A DNA stretch of 64,000 bases from Sphingomonas immobilis (GCF_030580995.1 NZ_JAUQSZ010000005.1:62001-126000), one strand, 5' to 3'. Numbered from the stretch's first letter, positions 21,726-32,330 are shown. Translations and numbers: made by a program. Notes: generated by a model not told the origin, from the sequence alone.

Positions 21726-22898
21726 TCACTTGGCTCCTGCACGGACATAGCGGTGGGGGACGAAGGGCATCGCGGTGACGGTCGCCTGATGGACCTTGCC
21801 GCGCTGCGAAAGCTGGATCGTGGTGCCGGGTGCTGCCAGCGCGGCGGGGACGTAGGCCATCGCGATCGGCGCGCCGACGGTGGGGGCGAAGCCGCCCGAG
21901 GTGACCTTGCCGACTTCGGAGCCGTCGGAGTCGAGGACGGCGGCGCCTTCGCGGACCGGCTGCTTGCCCTCGACCAGCAAGCCGACGCGCTTCACCGCCG
22001 GGCCCTGCTCGCGCTCCAGCAGGATGCGCGCGGCGCCCATGAAGTTCGCTTCCTCGCGGCGGCGCTTCGACAGCGCGAAGCCGAGATCGGCCATCACCGG
22101 CGTCGTCTCCTCGTCGAGATCGTGGCCGTAGAGCGGCAGCCCCGCCTCCAGCCGCAGCGAGTCGCGCGCGCCGAGACCGATCGGCTTGACCTCGGCCTGC
22201 GCGCACAGCGCCTCCGCCAGCGCCTCGACATGCTCCGCGCCGACCGAAATCTCGAAACCATCCTCGCCGGTATAGCCCGAGCGGCTGATCCACAGCGGCT
22301 TGCCGTCCCACTCGAACCCGCCGCAGGTCATGAAGACGAGGCCCGTCACCCCCGGCACCAGCCGCGCCAGCGCGTCGACCGCCTTCGGCCCCTGCAGCGC
22401 CAGCAAAGCCTGCTCCTCCAGGTGATTGATCATCACATGATCGGCGAGATGTTCGAGGAAGTACGAAATGTCGTCGATCTTGGTCGCGCCGTTGACGACC
22501 ATGTAGAGGCCGTCGGTGTCGAACGGGTTCTCCGCCGGCAGCCGCGTGACCATCAGATCGTCGAGGATGCCGCCGTTTTCCGTCAGCAGCAGCGAGTAGC
22601 GCTGGCGGTTCGCGCCCAGCCCGGCGATGTCGCCCGGCAGCAGCGCCTCCAGCGCGCCGTTCAGATCGCCGCCGTCATCCGTGCGGAAGAGCAGCTGGCC
22701 CATGTGGCTGACGTCGAACAGCCCGGCGGACTGCCGCGTCCACAGATGCTCGGCCATGATGCCTTCATACTGGATCGGCATGTGATAGCCGGCGAACTCG
22801 ACCATGCGCGCGCCGCGGGCACGATGCCACGCATCGAGCGGCAGCGTGCCGGTCGCGATCTCTTCGCCGGTCTCGTCGATTAGGTCCGCATCGCTCAT
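21726..22898 (-). CDS. gcvT: glycine cleavage system aminomethyltransferase (T protein)
   Basis: 390 aa tetrahydrofolate-dependent T-protein. Motifs include [36 protein letters not shown] and [13 protein letters not shown]. The start at 22898 has GGAG 6 nt upstream. The N-terminus is about 15 residues longer than usual. It is the first gene of the gcv operon, directly behind a glycine riboswitch. Confidence 0.97.
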   Translation of the reverse strand: MSDADLIDETGEEIATGTLPLDAWHRARGARMVEFAGYHMPIQYEGIMAEHLWTRQSAGLFDVSHMGQLLFRTDDGGDLNGALEALLPGDIAGLGANRQRYSLLLTENGGILDDLMVTRLPAENPFDTDGLYMVVNGATKIDDISYFLEHLADHVMINHLEEQALLALQGPKAVDALARLVPGVTGLVFMTCGGFEWDGKPLWISRSGYTGEDGFEISVGAEHVEALAEALCAQAEVKPIGLGARDSLRLEAGLPLYGHDLDEETTPVMADLGFALSKRRREEANFMGAARILLEREQGPAVKRVGLLVEGKQPVREGAAVLDSDGSEVGKVTSGGFAPTVGAPIAMAYVPAALAAPGTTIQLSQRGKVHQATVTAMPFVPHRYVRAGAK

Positions 22899-22954
22899 AC
22901 CGGTCTCCGTCAAAGGTCCACGGCGCGCCGCAACGCCGTCTCGCGCCACGATCC

Positions 22955-23150
22955 GCCGCCCCCTCTGTCACGGAACCTGAGAGCTTTCGCACGTCCGGCG
23001 AGGCCGGACGGCTTACCCCTTCGGTGGGCCGCGCGAAATGCTCCGCGAGGCCGCTTTCCAGAGTGTCGATCGGCCGGCACGGTCCGTTTTGCCTGAGAGA
23101 TTCCGGGGCGGTTGCTCCTTCGGCGGCGGGTTGCCCCGCACTCTCCCGTG
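22955..23150 (-). promoter_or_regulatory. tandem glycine riboswitch upstream of gcvT
   Basis: Minus-strand RNA contains two glycine aptamers. Aptamer 1 (about 23150-23062) has GGGAGAGUGCGGGG, CGCCGAAGGAGCAA, UCUCUCAGGCAAAACGGACC and ACUCUGGAAAGC. Aptamer 2 (about 23060-22958) has CACCGAAGGGGUAAGCC, GCUCUCAGGUUCCGUGACAG and AGAGGGG. These are the conserved class elements. About 57 nt separates it from the gcvT start, so the likely output is control of gcvT translation or of early termination, switched on by glycine. A weak TTGACT (23215-23210) upstream may be the -35 box. Confidence 0.93.
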
Positions 23151-23238
23151 CCTGCCCATGCCGGTTGCCCGCCATCGACCCTTGCGGGTGTGACGCGGCG
23201 CAGCATCGGAGTCAATTGTACGTTGAAGAATCCGAATA

Positions 23239-23892
23239 TTAGCGGCGGTCGATCAGCATTTGCGCCCATTGCCGCCAGCCGGGAAACAGCGGCTCCATCG
23301 CCGCCAGCGCGGGGAGCGCACCCGGATCCTGATCGTGCCGGCCGCCGACGAGCAGATCGAATACGCGCCGCGCGCTCCAGTCGGGCAGCGGACGGTCGAT
23401 CAGCGTGAGCGAGTCGCCAGCCTCCCCCTCGCCTTCTTCGAGTACGCGGTAGTACCAGCCACTGAGCCCCTCGCGTACGATCGTCCTGGGCACCTTCGCC
23501 GATTGCAGCCGCTCGCCCTGCTTCCAGCACGGTTGCCGCGCCTGGCTGACCTCGATCAGTGCGGTTCCCAGCCGGAAGCGATCGCCGATGCAGACATCGC
23601 TCTCGGTGAGGCCGGTGGTCGAGATGTTCTCGCCGAACGCTCCGGCGGCATCGAGCAAGGGCTGATCGGGCAGCGCCTGCCGCCAGCGCGCATAATGATC
23701 GCGCGGATAATGATGGAGCGCCTTGTCGCGCCCGCCGTGATGGATGGGATCGGCCTGCTCGTCGCCGGCGATGCCGAGCGTGCCGATGCGCACCCGGCCC
23801 GCCAGCACCGTCTTGGCGATGGCGCTGCCCTCGCCACGCGCGAACGGCCGCACCTTGCCCGCGAGCAGGGCAAGGACGGCCACCTCGGTCAC
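23239..23892 (-). CDS. MOSC domain protein, YiiM-like
   Basis: 217 aa. MOSC fold with GDEQADPIHHGGRDKALHHYP (about 43-63), FGENISTTGL and the conserved cysteine in SQARQPCWKQ. It resembles YiiM, which protects against N-hydroxylated bases using molybdenum cofactor, and the C-terminal helical part (WSARRVFDLL) fits. It lies 11 nt downstream of the lipoprotein gene on the same strand. Activity is inferred only. Confidence 0.85.
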   Translation of the reverse strand: MTEVAVLALLAGKVRPFARGEGSAIAKTVLAGRVRIGTLGIAGDEQADPIHHGGRDKALHHYPRDHYARWRQALPDQPLLDAAGAFGENISTTGLTESDVCIGDRFRLGTALIEVSQARQPCWKQGERLQSAKVPRTIVREGLSGWYYRVLEEGEGEAGDSLTLIDRPLPDWSARRVFDLLVGGRHDQDPGALPALAAMEPLFPGWRQWAQMLIDRR

Positions 23893-23902
23893 CGGCCCGA
23901 CT

Positions 23903-24550
23903 TCATCGCGTGGCGTTGTACTTGAGCTGCTCGTCGGTGAGCTGGAAGCCGAGGATCGCCTCGAAGGTCGCGCGCAGCACAGCCTGGCGGATTTCGGGGC
24001 GGGTCAGCGGATCGCTGGCGGCGTCGAGCTCGCCGGCCTTGCGCTTCTCCATGATCTTCTTGCGGATATCGGGCGCGATGGTCGCCGCCGCGCGCGAGAT
24101 CGTGGTGTTGGCGGTGCCGCTGGCGCTGGCGCGGACCTGGCCCGCGTCGAAATGCACGGTGACCTGGCCGATGCGCTTGGCAACGACGGCGTTGCCACCC
24201 TGCAGCGCCGCGATGAAGAACGGCAGCGTCACGTCACGCGCGCCCTCCGCGCGGGCACGGCGGGCGCGCACGTCGAAGGTGACGGCGGTGTTGATGTCGT
24301 CGCCCGTATTGGCGCAGGTCGAGCGCACGTTGGTGAGCGACGCCTCGACGTCGATCGCCTTCGCGTCGCGGCTGGCGGGCGGATCGAACAAGGTGATATC
24401 GCCCGTGGCGGCGGCGACGGCGACGGCGGGGCATGCGGAACGGATCGCGGTGATGCCCCCGCTCTCGTCGAATTCGCCGACGGTGGAGCAGCCGCCCGCG
24501 AGCAGCAACATCATGGCGGGAACGGCGATTTTCGAAGGCTTCACGAACAT
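23903..24550 (-). CDS. predicted lipoprotein, unknown function
   Basis: 215 aa. Signal peptide with lipobox LAGGC (Cys21), so probably anchored in a membrane. The mature part contains DVEASLTNVRSTC and a regular beta-rich stretch, then a basic helix near DIRKKIMEKRKAGELD. I recognise no enzyme motif. The start at 24550 was chosen because it gives a normal lipoprotein signal; longer frames do not. It is divergent from ispH, with a 162 nt gap that should hold both promoters. Confidence 0.75.
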   Translation of the reverse strand: MFVKPSKIAVPAMMLLLAGGCSTVGEFDESGGITAIRSACPAVAVAAATGDITLFDPPASRDAKAIDVEASLTNVRSTCANTGDDINTAVTFDVRARRARAEGARDVTLPFFIAALQGGNAVVAKRIGQVTVHFDAGQVRASASGTANTTISRAAATIAPDIRKKIMEKRKAGELDAASDPLTRPEIRQAVLRATFEAILGFQLTDEQLKYNATR

Positions 24551-24712
24551 TACGGACCTATCACGCAAGGAAGGGCCGCAGCTTTGTATCGCCCGGCCCC
24601 GTTGGGCGCGCACCATAGGAACCGGCTTTCGCGCACGCAAGCAATCGCGTAAAGCCACGGGGCGATGACATCCCCTGCATCAAATCTCGACAATGAGTCG
24701 GTAGCAGAGGGC

Positions 24713-25660
24713 ATGACCAAGCCCCGAATCGAGTTGCTGATCGCCGCGCCGCGCGGTTTCTGCGCCGGCGTCGATCGCGCCATCCAGATCGTCGAACTGG
24801 CGATCGAGAAGCACGGCGCGCCCGTCTATGTCCGCCACGAGATCGTCCACAACAAGCATGTCGTCGATGCGCTGAAGGCCAAGGGTGCGGTGTTCGTCGA
24901 GGAATTGTCCGAGGTGCCGGACGGCGTGCCGGTGGTGTTTTCCGCGCACGGCGTGCCCAAGGCGGTGCCGGTCGAGGCGGGTGCGCGCGGGCTCGCCTAT
25001 CTCGATGCGACGTGCCCGCTCGTCTCCAAGGTCCACCGCCAGGCGGAACGGCTGGTGGCATCCGGGCGGCATATCGTCTTCATCGGCCATGCCGGCCATC
25101 CCGAGGTGATCGGCACGCTGGGCCAGGTGCCGGCGGGATCGATGACCCTGGTGGAGACCTGCGCCGACGTCGCAGCTTTGGCCCCCGCCGATCCCGACAA
25201 TCTCGCCTTCCTGACGCAGACCACCTTGTCGGTGGACGACACGGCGGAGATCGTCGCGGCGTTGCAGGCGCGCTTCCCGAGCATCCAGGGGCCGCGCGGC
25301 GAGGATATCTGCTATGCTACGTCAAACCGGCAGGAGGCCGTCAAGGCAATCGCCGCGAAGTGCGACGCGATGCTGGTGATCGGCGCGTGCAATTCCTCCA
25401 ACTCGGTGCGGCTGGTCGAGGTCGCGGAGCGCTGCGGCACCCCTGCCCGGCTGATCCCGTGCGCGGCGGAGTTCGATTTCACCTTCCTCGACGGTGTGCG
25501 CACGCTCGGCATCTCGGCCGGGGCGTCGGCGCCGGAAGTGCTGGTGCGCGATCTCGTCGCCAAGATCGCCGAACGCTTCGACGTGACCGAGCGCGAGGTC
25601 GAAACCAGGCGCGAGACGATCTCGTTCAAGCTGCCGAGGGCGCTGGAAGCGGTGGCCTAG
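24713..25660 (+). CDS. ispH: 4-hydroxy-3-methylbut-2-enyl diphosphate reductase
   Basis: 315 aa from [19 protein letters not shown]; an ATG 16 codons upstream (24665) is also possible. IspH makes IPP and DMAPP at the end of the MEP pathway and carries an iron-sulfur cluster on three Cys, here Cys17 (RGFCAGV), Cys101 (DATCPLV) and Cys226 (GACNSSNS). It is followed after a family B repeat by thrB on the same strand. Confidence 0.97.
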   Translation: MTKPRIELLIAAPRGFCAGVDRAIQIVELAIEKHGAPVYVRHEIVHNKHVVDALKAKGAVFVEELSEVPDGVPVVFSAHGVPKAVPVEAGARGLAYLDATCPLVSKVHRQAERLVASGRHIVFIGHAGHPEVIGTLGQVPAGSMTLVETCADVAALAPADPDNLAFLTQTTLSVDDTAEIVAALQARFPSIQGPRGEDICYATSNRQEAVKAIAAKCDAMLVIGACNSSNSVRLVEVAERCGTPARLIPCAAEFDFTFLDGVRTLGISAGASAPEVLVRDLVAKIAERFDVTEREVETRRETISFKLPRALEAVA

Positions 25661-25676
25661 GCTTTCCAACAAAAAT

Positions 25677-25746
25677 CCGTTCGTCCTGAGCTTGTCGAAG
25701 GGCGTGTTCCGGGGCACGTGCTTCGACTTCGCTCAGCACGAACGGG
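25677..25746. repeat. family B palindromic repeat
   Basis: Arms CCGTTCGTCCTGAGCTTGTC and its near-inverse ...GCTCAGCACGAACGGG flank a short centre between ispH and thrB. The variant uses CGTCCTGAGC/GCTCAGCACG arms. It ends 13 nt before the thrB start, so it may influence thrB translation. Confidence 0.85.
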
Positions 25747-25759
25747 GAATTTGGCAAGC

Positions 25760-26719
25760 GTGGCGGTCTATACTCAAGTCTCGGCGGAAGCGCTCTCAGC
25801 CTTCCTCGCGCGCTACGATTGCGGCGATCTCGTCTCCGCCAAGGGCATTGCCGAGGGCGTGGAGAACACCAACTACCTTGTAGACACCACGCAGGACCGC
25901 TTCATCCTGACGCTCTATGAAAAGCGCGTCGCGGCGGAGGATTTGCCGTTCTTCATGGGCCTGCTCGATCACCTCGCGGCGAAGGGCCTCGCCGTGCCGC
26001 CCGCGATCAAGGACCGGCAGGGCGTCGAGATCCAGGAGCTGGAGGGGCGGCCGGCGTGCCTGATCAAGTTCCTGCCCGGCGTGTCGCTCTCCCACCCCAC
26101 GCCTGCGCAGGCGCTGGCGGCGGGCCGCGCGATGGCCGAGATGCATGTCGCATTGGACGATTTTGCCCAGGTGCGAATCAACACGATGGGCATCGGCATC
26201 TGGGGAGAATCCCTGTCGCGTTGCGGCCGACCCAATATGGACTCAATACATCCCGGCTTATTCGATCGCGTGGCGAGTGCGCTTACGGAAGTAGAACGCG
26301 ACTGGCCGGCCTACCTGCCGGTCAGCGCGATCCACGCCGATCTCTTCCCGGACAACGTGCTGATGCGCGGCGACGAAGTGTCGGGGCTGATCGACTTCTA
26401 CTTCGCCTGCACCGACATCCGACTCTACGACCTCGCCGTGATGCACACCTCCTGGTGCTTCGATACCGAAGGCCGCAATTACGATCCGGCGATCGGTGCC
26501 GCGCTGCTCGAAGGCTATGGCACGGTGATCGACCTTGCCGGCGGCGATCGCAGCGCGCTGCACATCCTGTCGATGGGCGCGTGCGTCCGCTTCCTGCTCA
26601 GCCGCGCCTGGGATTGGCTCAACACGCCTGCCGATGCGCTGGTGACACGCAAGGATCCCCTCGCCTATCTGCGCCGGCTCGAATTCTATCAGCAGGCCGG
26701 GGCGACCACATTTCAATGA
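25760..26719 (+). CDS. thrB: homoserine kinase (ThrB, APH-fold type)
   Basis: 319 aa from GTG at 25760 ([20 protein letters not shown]). A longer start would be encoded by the repeat and was rejected. It phosphorylates homoserine for threonine synthesis. The APH-like kinase fold shows ENTNYLVDT, the catalytic loop [13 protein letters not shown] (about 191-203) and the metal-binding IDFYFAC. This is the type common in alphaproteobacteria, not the GHMP-type ThrB. ATGA overlap with rnhA. Confidence 0.95.
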   Translation: MAVYTQVSAEALSAFLARYDCGDLVSAKGIAEGVENTNYLVDTTQDRFILTLYEKRVAAEDLPFFMGLLDHLAAKGLAVPPAIKDRQGVEIQELEGRPACLIKFLPGVSLSHPTPAQALAAGRAMAEMHVALDDFAQVRINTMGIGIWGESLSRCGRPNMDSIHPGLFDRVASALTEVERDWPAYLPVSAIHADLFPDNVLMRGDEVSGLIDFYFACTDIRLYDLAVMHTSWCFDTEGRNYDPAIGAALLEGYGTVIDLAGGDRSALHILSMGACVRFLLSRAWDWLNTPADALVTRKDPLAYLRRLEFYQQAGATTFQ

Positions 26720-27156
26720 CCGATACAGTCGAAATCTTCACCGACGGCGCGTGCAAGGGCAATCCCGGCCCCGGCGGCTGGGGCGTGGTGCTGCGCATGG
26801 GCGCGGCGGAAAAGGAGCTTTCCGGCGGCGAGACGCTCACCACCAACAACCGCATGGAGATGACCGCCGCCATCCGCGGGCTGCAGGCGCTCACCCGGCC
26901 CTGCACCGTCACGCTCTGCACCGACAGCCGCTACGTCATGGACGGGCTGACCAAGTGGATCCACGGCTGGCAGCGCAACGGCTGGAAGACGGCGGACAAG
27001 AAGCCGGTCAAGAATGCCGATCTCTGGCAGGAACTGCTCGCCGCCGCCAAGCCGCACAAGGTCGACTGGAAGTGGGTGAAGGGCCATGCCGGCCACCCCG
27101 AGAACGAACGCGCCGACCGGCTCGCCAGCGACGCGGCGGTTTCCGCGGGGCGGTGA
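26716..27156 (+). CDS. rnhA: ribonuclease HI
   Basis: 146 aa, all catalytic residues present at E. coli-like positions: Asp10, Glu48, Asp70, His124 and Asp134. It removes RNA from RNA-DNA hybrids. The start lies in an ATGA overlap with thrB and the stop in a GTGA overlap with the next gene, so the three are translated as one unit. Confidence 0.97.
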   Translation: MTDTVEIFTDGACKGNPGPGGWGVVLRMGAAEKELSGGETLTTNNRMEMTAAIRGLQALTRPCTVTLCTDSRYVMDGLTKWIHGWQRNGWKTADKKPVKNADLWQELLAAAKPHKVDWKWVKGHAGHPENERADRLASDAAVSAGR

Positions 27157-27503
27157 AGATCTTCTTCGACGGCGGCTGCCGGCCCAACCCCGGGCGGATG
27201 GAGATCGCCGTCGTCGCAGGCGGTGTCGTTACGATCGACCGCGACATCGGCCAGGGCACCAGCATGGACGCCGAGTGGCTCGCCCTGCTGTGCGCGGCCG
27301 AACTGGCGCGCCAGTTCGGCGGCGAGATCGTCCTGCTCGGCGATTCGCGCGCTGTGATCGCGCAGGCGACGGGCCTCGCGAAATGCCGAGAGCCGCGTTT
27401 CCGCGACTATCTCGACCGCTACCATGCGCTCGGCGCGCCGCGCCTCCGCCACATCGCCCGCACGCAGAATCTCGCCGGGATCGCGCTCGCCCGCGCGCGC
27501 TGA
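27153..27503 (+). CDS. RNase H-like protein, degenerate C-terminal active site
   Basis: 116 aa from GTG at 27153. The fold pattern of RNase HI is clear: [20 protein letters not shown] (Asp6), [12 protein letters not shown] (Glu41) and [10 protein letters not shown] (Asp64). The basic protrusion is missing, and the fourth acidic position reads NLAGIALA with Gly109 where RNase HI has Asp. It may be a weak nuclease or a nucleic-acid-binding derivative. Coupled by GTGA to rnhA. Confidence 0.82.
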   Translation: MKIFFDGGCRPNPGRMEIAVVAGGVVTIDRDIGQGTSMDAEWLALLCAAELARQFGGEIVLLGDSRAVIAQATGLAKCREPRFRDYLDRYHALGAPRLRHIARTQNLAGIALARAR

Positions 27504-27606
27504 TCGATGCAATTTTCGAAACACAAAAGTTAGACTAAACCGACTTGTTACGGTCACGGCACGAGTGGATACTCGCTTCACACCCAAGCGAAAGGACGCC
27601 CCCCCC

Positions 27607-28437
27607 ATGCCCTTCATCACCACCGTCGACGGAACCGAGATCTTCTACAAGGACTGGGGCCCCAAGGACGCGCAGCCGATCGTGTTTCACCACGGCTGGC
27701 CGCTCAGCGCCGACGATTGGGACGCACAGATGATGTTCTTCCTTGGCGAAGGCTACCGCGTGATCGCGCATGACCGGCGCGGACACGGGCGTTCGACGCA
27801 GACCGACACCGGCAACGAGATGGACACCTACGCCGCCGACGTCGCCGGGCTGACCGACGCGCTCGACCTGAAGGACGCCGTCCATATCGGCCATTCGACC
27901 GGCGGCGGCGAAGTCGCCCGCTACGTCGCGCGCGCCAAGCCCGGCCGCGTCGCCAAGGCGGTGCTGGTCAGCGCCGTGCCGCCGATCATGCTCAAGACCG
28001 ATGCCAATCCCGGCGGCCTGCCGATCGAGGTGTTCGACGGCATCCGCGCCGGCGTCGCCGCCAACCGCGCGCAGCTCTATGTCGATTTCCCGACCGGCCC
28101 CTTCTACGGCTTCAACCGCGAGGGCGCGACCGTCTATCAGGGTGTGATCGACAATTGGTATCGCCAGGGCATGATGGGCGGAATCAAGGCGCATTACGAC
28201 TGCGTGAAGGCGTTTTCCGAAACCGATTTCACCGAGGATCTTAAGGCGATCGCGGTGCCGGTGCTGGTGCTGCACGGCGACGACGACCAGGTCGTGCCCT
28301 ATCAGGATGCCGGCGTGCTTTCCGCAAAGCTCGTCCAGAACGGCACGCTGAAGATCTACCCGGGCTACCCGCACGGCATGCTCACCACGCATGCCGACGT
28401 GATCAACCCCGATCTGCTGGCGTTCGTGAAGGGCTAA
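27607..28437 (+). CDS. alpha/beta hydrolase (non-haem chloroperoxidase/arylesterase family)
   Basis: 276 aa, full-length alpha/beta hydrolase. Nucleophile elbow GHSTGGGE (Ser97), acid in HGDDDQVVP (Asp226 or 227) and His256 in [17 protein letters not shown] and DRRGHGRS identify the cofactor-free perhydrolase/esterase group. The natural substrate is unknown. It is preceded by a 103 nt gap, so it probably has its own promoter. The stop overlaps the convergent neighbour by 4 nt. Confidence 0.9.
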   Translation: MPFITTVDGTEIFYKDWGPKDAQPIVFHHGWPLSADDWDAQMMFFLGEGYRVIAHDRRGHGRSTQTDTGNEMDTYAADVAGLTDALDLKDAVHIGHSTGGGEVARYVARAKPGRVAKAVLVSAVPPIMLKTDANPGGLPIEVFDGIRAGVAANRAQLYVDFPTGPFYGFNREGATVYQGVIDNWYRQGMMGGIKAHYDCVKAFSETDFTEDLKAIAVPVLVLHGDDDQVVPYQDAGVLSAKLVQNGTLKIYPGYPHGMLTTHADVINPDLLAFVKG

Positions 28438-29204
28438 TCCGCCGGATTGAAGCCGTGATAGCTCCAGCGGCCGCCGCCGGCATCGGCCGCGACGCCGCTG
28501 GAGCCGAGCACCTCGAGCGACCGTGTGCGGTTGGAGACGATCCGCCACACGGTCGGCTCGACGACCTCCCACTCCTCGCTCAGCGCGGTACGCAGCGTCT
28601 CCGCGCTGGGCTTGTAGATGGCATAGCCCTCGCTCTCGATCGCGGCGACGTCGATGCCCAGCACCGCGCACAGCCGGCCCTTCGCGGCGACCTCATCGAT
28701 CGTGCTTTGCCGCACCGAGGCGATGAGCGCCTGATTCTCCTCCGACACCGCGACATTGTCGCGCGCGAACAGTTCGTTGTCCCCGGTCCACACCTCGGGC
28801 GGGCACGGCTTGTTGGCGGGCGAGATCAGCGCGCGCGGGTTCACCTCGGCCGGAAAGATGCGGCATACGCGCGGCCGCTCCTCATATCCGCCGCACAGCA
28901 TGTTGGGCAGCAGGAACGGGCACGCCCCGTCGAACGCCGCGACCAGCAGCGCGCTCACCCGGATCGGCACGCCGGCGGTGCGCGCGAGGAAGGTGCGCTC
29001 GCGCTTGTACTGCGCCACCGCATCGTCGGGCGCGGGCTCGCGCACCCAAGGCGCGGCCGAGACCAGCACCTGCACCTCGCCGCCCCGCGCCATCCACGAC
29101 AGCGCCTCCTCGATCCCCACCGGCAAGCGCAGATCGTGGCAGCATTTGCCGCAGCCGTTGCAGGTGAAATGGACGTCGGGATGCGTCGCCATGCCGCGTT
29201 TCAT
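28434..29204 (-). CDS. YkgJ-type cysteine cluster protein
   Basis: About 256 aa. The N-terminal CNGCGKCC (near residues 15-22), later CPFLL...[15 protein letters not shown] and a CPPE motif form the Cys set of the YkgJ/Fe-Zn-binding family, thought to bind zinc or an iron-sulfur cluster. Function is unknown. The start is uncertain: ATG at 29204 or 29192, or an upstream TTG at 29228. Divergent from purL. Confidence 0.78.
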   Translation of the reverse strand: MKRGMATHPDVHFTCNGCGKCCHDLRLPVGIEEALSWMARGGEVQVLVSAAPWVREPAPDDAVAQYKRERTFLARTAGVPIRVSALLVAAFDGACPFLLPNMLCGGYEERPRVCRIFPAEVNPRALISPANKPCPPEVWTGDNELFARDNVAVSEENQALIASVRQSTIDEVAAKGRLCAVLGIDVAAIESEGYAIYKPSAETLRTALSEEWEVVEPTVWRIVSNRTRSLEVLGSSGVAADAGGGRWSYHGFNPAD

Positions 29205-29285
29205 GACTCCGTCGCCGGGCACGTTCAAGCGGGATTCGAACGCGCGTCGTGACTCCCGCCGATGCCCTCGCTATCAGCCCCCGAC

Positions 29286-31517
29286 ATGAGCCAGATCACA
29301 CCCGAGATCGTCGCCCAGCACGGGCTTTCCGAGGAAGAATATGCCCGCGTCCTGCACGCGATGGGGCGCGAGCCGAACCTGACCGAACTCGGCATCTTCT
29401 CGGTCATGTGGTCCGAACATTGTTCCTACAAATCCAGCCGTATCCATTTGAAAAAACTGCCGACCGAGGGCCCGCAGGTGATCTGCGGACCGGGCGAGAA
29501 CGCGGGCGTGGTCGATATCGGCGACGGCCAGGCGGCGATCTTCAAGATGGAGTCGCACAACCACCCGAGCTATATCGAGCCCTATCAGGGCGCGGCGACC
29601 GGCGTCGGCGGCATCTTGCGCGACGTCTTCACGATGGGCGCGCGGCCGATCGCCAACATGAACGCGCTGCGCTTCGGCCGGCCCGATCACCCCAAGATGC
29701 GCCACCTGATCGCAGGCGTCGTCCACGGCATCGGCGGCTACGGCAATTGCGTCGGCGTGCCGACCGTCGGCGGCGAGGTGAATTTCCACAAGGCGTATGA
29801 CGGTAACATCCTCGTCAACGCGATGACGGTCGGCATCGCCGATACCGACAAGATCTTCTATTCGGCCGCCTCGGGCATCGGCAATCCGATCGTCTATGTC
29901 GGCAGCAAGACCGGGCGCGACGGCATCCACGGCGCGACGATGGCCTCGGCCGATTTCGGCGAGGATTCGGAGGAGAAGCGCCCGACCGTGCAGGTCGGCG
30001 ACCCCTTCACCGAGAAGCTGCTGATCGAGGCGTGCCTGGAACTGATGGCGAGCGACGCGATCGTCGCCATTCAGGACATGGGCGCGGCCGGCCTCACCTC
30101 CTCCTCGGTCGAGATGGCGTCGAAGGGCGGCGTTGGCATCGAGCTCGACATGAACGCCGTGCCGCAGCGCGAGACCGGCATGACGCCGTACGAGATGATG
30201 CTGAGCGAGAGCCAGGAGCGGATGCTCATGGTGCTCAAGCCCGGCCGCGAGGATTTCGCGGAAAGCATCTTCCGCAAATGGGAGCTGGATTTCGCGGTCA
30301 TCGGCCACGTTACCGATACCGGCCGCATGGTGCTGAAATTCAACGGTGAAACCGTCGCCGACATCCCCCTCGCCCCGCTCGCCGACGAGGCCCCCCTCTA
30401 CGACCGGCCTTCGGTCAGCCGCGAGGACTACAAGACCTGGGCGAACGTCGCGCCGATCGACGACAATCCCTGCACCAGCGACATCACCGGCGATCTGCTC
30501 AAGCTGATGGGCTCGCCCGACATCGCCTCGCGCCGCTGGATCTGGGAGCAGTACGACACGCAGGTCGGCGGCGACACCGTGCAACGCCCCGGCGGCGACG
30601 CCGCGGTGGTGCGCGTCCACGGCACGCAGAAGGGCATTGCGATCACCACCGATTGCACGCCGCGCTATTGCTATGCCGATCCGTACGAGGGTGGAAAACA
30701 GGCGATCGCAGAGGCTTATCGCAATCTCTCCGCAGTCGGTGCGAAGCCGCTCGCCGTCACCAACTGCCTCAACTTCGCCAATCCGCAGCGCCCCGAGATC
30801 ATGGCGCAGCTCACCGGCTGCCTCGACGGCATGGGCGATGCCTGCCGCGCGCTCGACTTCCCGATCGTGAGCGGCAACGTCAGCCTCTATAACGAGAGCA
30901 AGGCGACCGGCGGCGGCTCGGCGATCCTGCCCACGCCCGCCATCGGCGCGATCGGGCTGCTCGCCGACTGGTCGAAGTCCGCGACCATCGCCTTCAAGGG
31001 CACCGGCGACGTCATCCTGCTGATCGGATCGCGCACCGGCCATCTCGGCCAGTCGCTGTGGCTGCGCGAACTTCACGGCCGCGAGGACGGCCCGCCGCCG
31101 CCGGTCGATCTCGATGCCGAGCGCGCGGCGGGCGAATTCGTCCGCGAGGCGATCCGCGCGGGCGCGCTGACCGCGGTGCATGACGTGTCCGACGGCGGCG
31201 TCGCGGTCGCCATTGCCGAGATGGCGCTGGCGGGCGGCTACGGCGCGATGCTCAACGCGCCGCTGCCCTGCGGCACGGCCTGCGCTTTGTTCGGCGAGGA
31301 TCAGGGGCTCTACGTCGCGACCGTCGCCGATCACCTGCTGATGGAGACGCTCAAACGCGGCTATGCGGCGGGCGTCGAGGTCGAGCGGATCGGCCGCACC
31401 ATCGCCGACCGCATCATCTTCGAACTGCCCGACGACGACCATGTCGTCACGCTCGCCGATCTGCGCACGGCGCATGAAGGGTTCTTCCCCGCGCTGATGG
31501 GCGATACTATCGCCTGA
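29286..31517 (+). CDS. purL: phosphoribosylformylglycinamidine synthase subunit PurL
   Basis: 743 aa from MSQITPEIV, the small PurL form that works with PurS and PurQ (neither is in this window). It makes FGAM in purine synthesis. Typical motifs are [33 protein letters not shown] (ATP/metal site) and [14 protein letters not shown]. An alternative ATG lies 8 codons upstream (29262). Confidence 0.97.
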   Translation: MSQITPEIVAQHGLSEEEYARVLHAMGREPNLTELGIFSVMWSEHCSYKSSRIHLKKLPTEGPQVICGPGENAGVVDIGDGQAAIFKMESHNHPSYIEPYQGAATGVGGILRDVFTMGARPIANMNALRFGRPDHPKMRHLIAGVVHGIGGYGNCVGVPTVGGEVNFHKAYDGNILVNAMTVGIADTDKIFYSAASGIGNPIVYVGSKTGRDGIHGATMASADFGEDSEEKRPTVQVGDPFTEKLLIEACLELMASDAIVAIQDMGAAGLTSSSVEMASKGGVGIELDMNAVPQRETGMTPYEMMLSESQERMLMVLKPGREDFAESIFRKWELDFAVIGHVTDTGRMVLKFNGETVADIPLAPLADEAPLYDRPSVSREDYKTWANVAPIDDNPCTSDITGDLLKLMGSPDIASRRWIWEQYDTQVGGDTVQRPGGDAAVVRVHGTQKGIAITTDCTPRYCYADPYEGGKQAIAEAYRNLSAVGAKPLAVTNCLNFANPQRPEIMAQLTGCLDGMGDACRALDFPIVSGNVSLYNESKATGGGSAILPTPAIGAIGLLADWSKSATIAFKGTGDVILLIGSRTGHLGQSLWLRELHGREDGPPPPVDLDAERAAGEFVREAIRAGALTAVHDVSDGGVAVAIAEMALAGGYGAMLNAPLPCGTACALFGEDQGLYVATVADHLLMETLKRGYAAGVEVERIGRTIADRIIFELPDDDHVVTLADLRTAHEGFFPALMGDTIA

Positions 31518-31589
31518 TCGCCCCGGATTGGTACGATGTCTCCGCGCCAGGCCGTGGACGGCCGCGCGGCACGGCCATATCCTGACGCC

Positions 31590-32078
31590 ATGACGCGATA
31601 TACCGCATCGGGCGTGCTGCGCGCGCTGATCCTCGCGACGATGGTGGCGGGCACGCTCGATATCCTCGCGGCGTTCCTGTTCGCGGGCACCGCCCCCGCC
31701 AACGTGCTGCGCGCGGTCGCGAGCGGCGTGATCGGCACGGCGGGCGCGAACTCGCATATCGGCGCGGCGGTCGGCCTTCTCCTGCATTTCACGCTGATGG
31801 CGGTGTTCGCGAACCTCTATCTGATCGCGGTGATGCGCGCGCCCGCGCTCAATCATACGCCGGTGCTGAGCGGTATCGCCTTCGGCCTGCTGGTGTGGAT
31901 CCTGATGTATCATTTCGTCCTGCCGATCCGCTGGCCGGGCCTCTATCCGATCAATACGCAGCGCGAGGTCGCGCGGCAGTTGCTCGCGCACGTCGCATTC
32001 GTCGGCATCCCCATCGCCCTCATCGTGCGTAGCGCGTCGAACTGGGGCAGAAAAATCGTTGCGAACGATCCGCAATAG
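31590..32078 (+). CDS. hypothetical four-helix membrane protein
   Basis: 162 aa from MTRYTASGVLRAL. About four hydrophobic segments (near 9-28, 53-77, 90-108 and 135-150) with short loops. The pattern recalls uncharacterised YagU/DUF1440-like inner membrane proteins, but no motif settles it. An upstream in-frame ATG (31536) is possible. The stop codon overlaps the left dyad of the bfd promoter region. Confidence 0.65.
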   Translation: MTRYTASGVLRALILATMVAGTLDILAAFLFAGTAPANVLRAVASGVIGTAGANSHIGAAVGLLLHFTLMAVFANLYLIAVMRAPALNHTPVLSGIAFGLLVWILMYHFVLPIRWPGLYPINTQREVARQLLAHVAFVGIPIALIVRSASNWGRKIVANDPQ

Positions 32079-32098
32079 TATTGCGACGGTGTCGCAAT
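32059..32098 (+). promoter_or_regulatory. two tandem Fur-type dyads before bfd-bfr
   Basis: TTGCGAACGATCCGCAA (32059-32075) and ATTGCGACGGTGTCGCAAT (32080-32098) are adjacent inverted repeats with TTGCG/CGCAA arms. TTGCGA-n5-TCGCAA is close to Fur boxes described in proteobacteria. They lie 35 nt before a [2Fe-2S] ferredoxin (bfd) and bacterioferritin, classical iron-responsive genes. Identity of the regulator is inferred. Confidence 0.6.
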
Positions 32099-32132
32099 AG
32101 CGCTATCTCTCTGGACAGGAGAGGTGATTCGC

Positions 32133-32303
32133 ATGGTCGTCTGTATCTGCAATGCCATTCGGGAAAGCGACGTGCGCAGCGCGGCGCGCAATGGTTGCGC
32201 GACGCCTTGCCAGGTCCATCAGGCGATGGGCCGCCCTCCGAAATGCGGCAAATGCGCCGCGTTCACCCGCACGATCATCGACGCGGAACGCTCGGCCGCC
32301 TGA
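32133..32303 (+). CDS. bfd: bacterioferritin-associated ferredoxin
   Basis: 56 aa, too short for most gene finders. It starts MVVCICNAIRESDVRSAAR and continues to KCGKCAAFTR; the CxC near the N-terminus plus CxxC (Cys38, Cys41) are the four Bfd [2Fe-2S] ligands. A good GGAGAGG lies upstream. Bfd reduces the haem of bacterioferritin to release stored iron, which fits the bfr gene 98 nt downstream. Confidence 0.88.
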   Translation: MVVCICNAIRESDVRSAARNGCATPCQVHQAMGRPPKCGKCAAFTRTIIDAERSAA

Positions 32304-32330
32304 CGCGGCAACACATTTCGGCCCATTCCA

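Noticed and set aside
25718..25759. Upstream ATG start of thrB
   Set aside because: Encoded by the family B repeat (LRLRSARTGN) and 14 codons longer than usual; GTG at 25760 gives the normal start.
29274..32075. 933-codon open frame on the minus strand opposite purL
   Set aside because: It lies entirely opposite purL and the following membrane-protein gene, with Arg/Asp/Ala/Glu-biased composition typical of antisense frames in GC-rich DNA and no domain.
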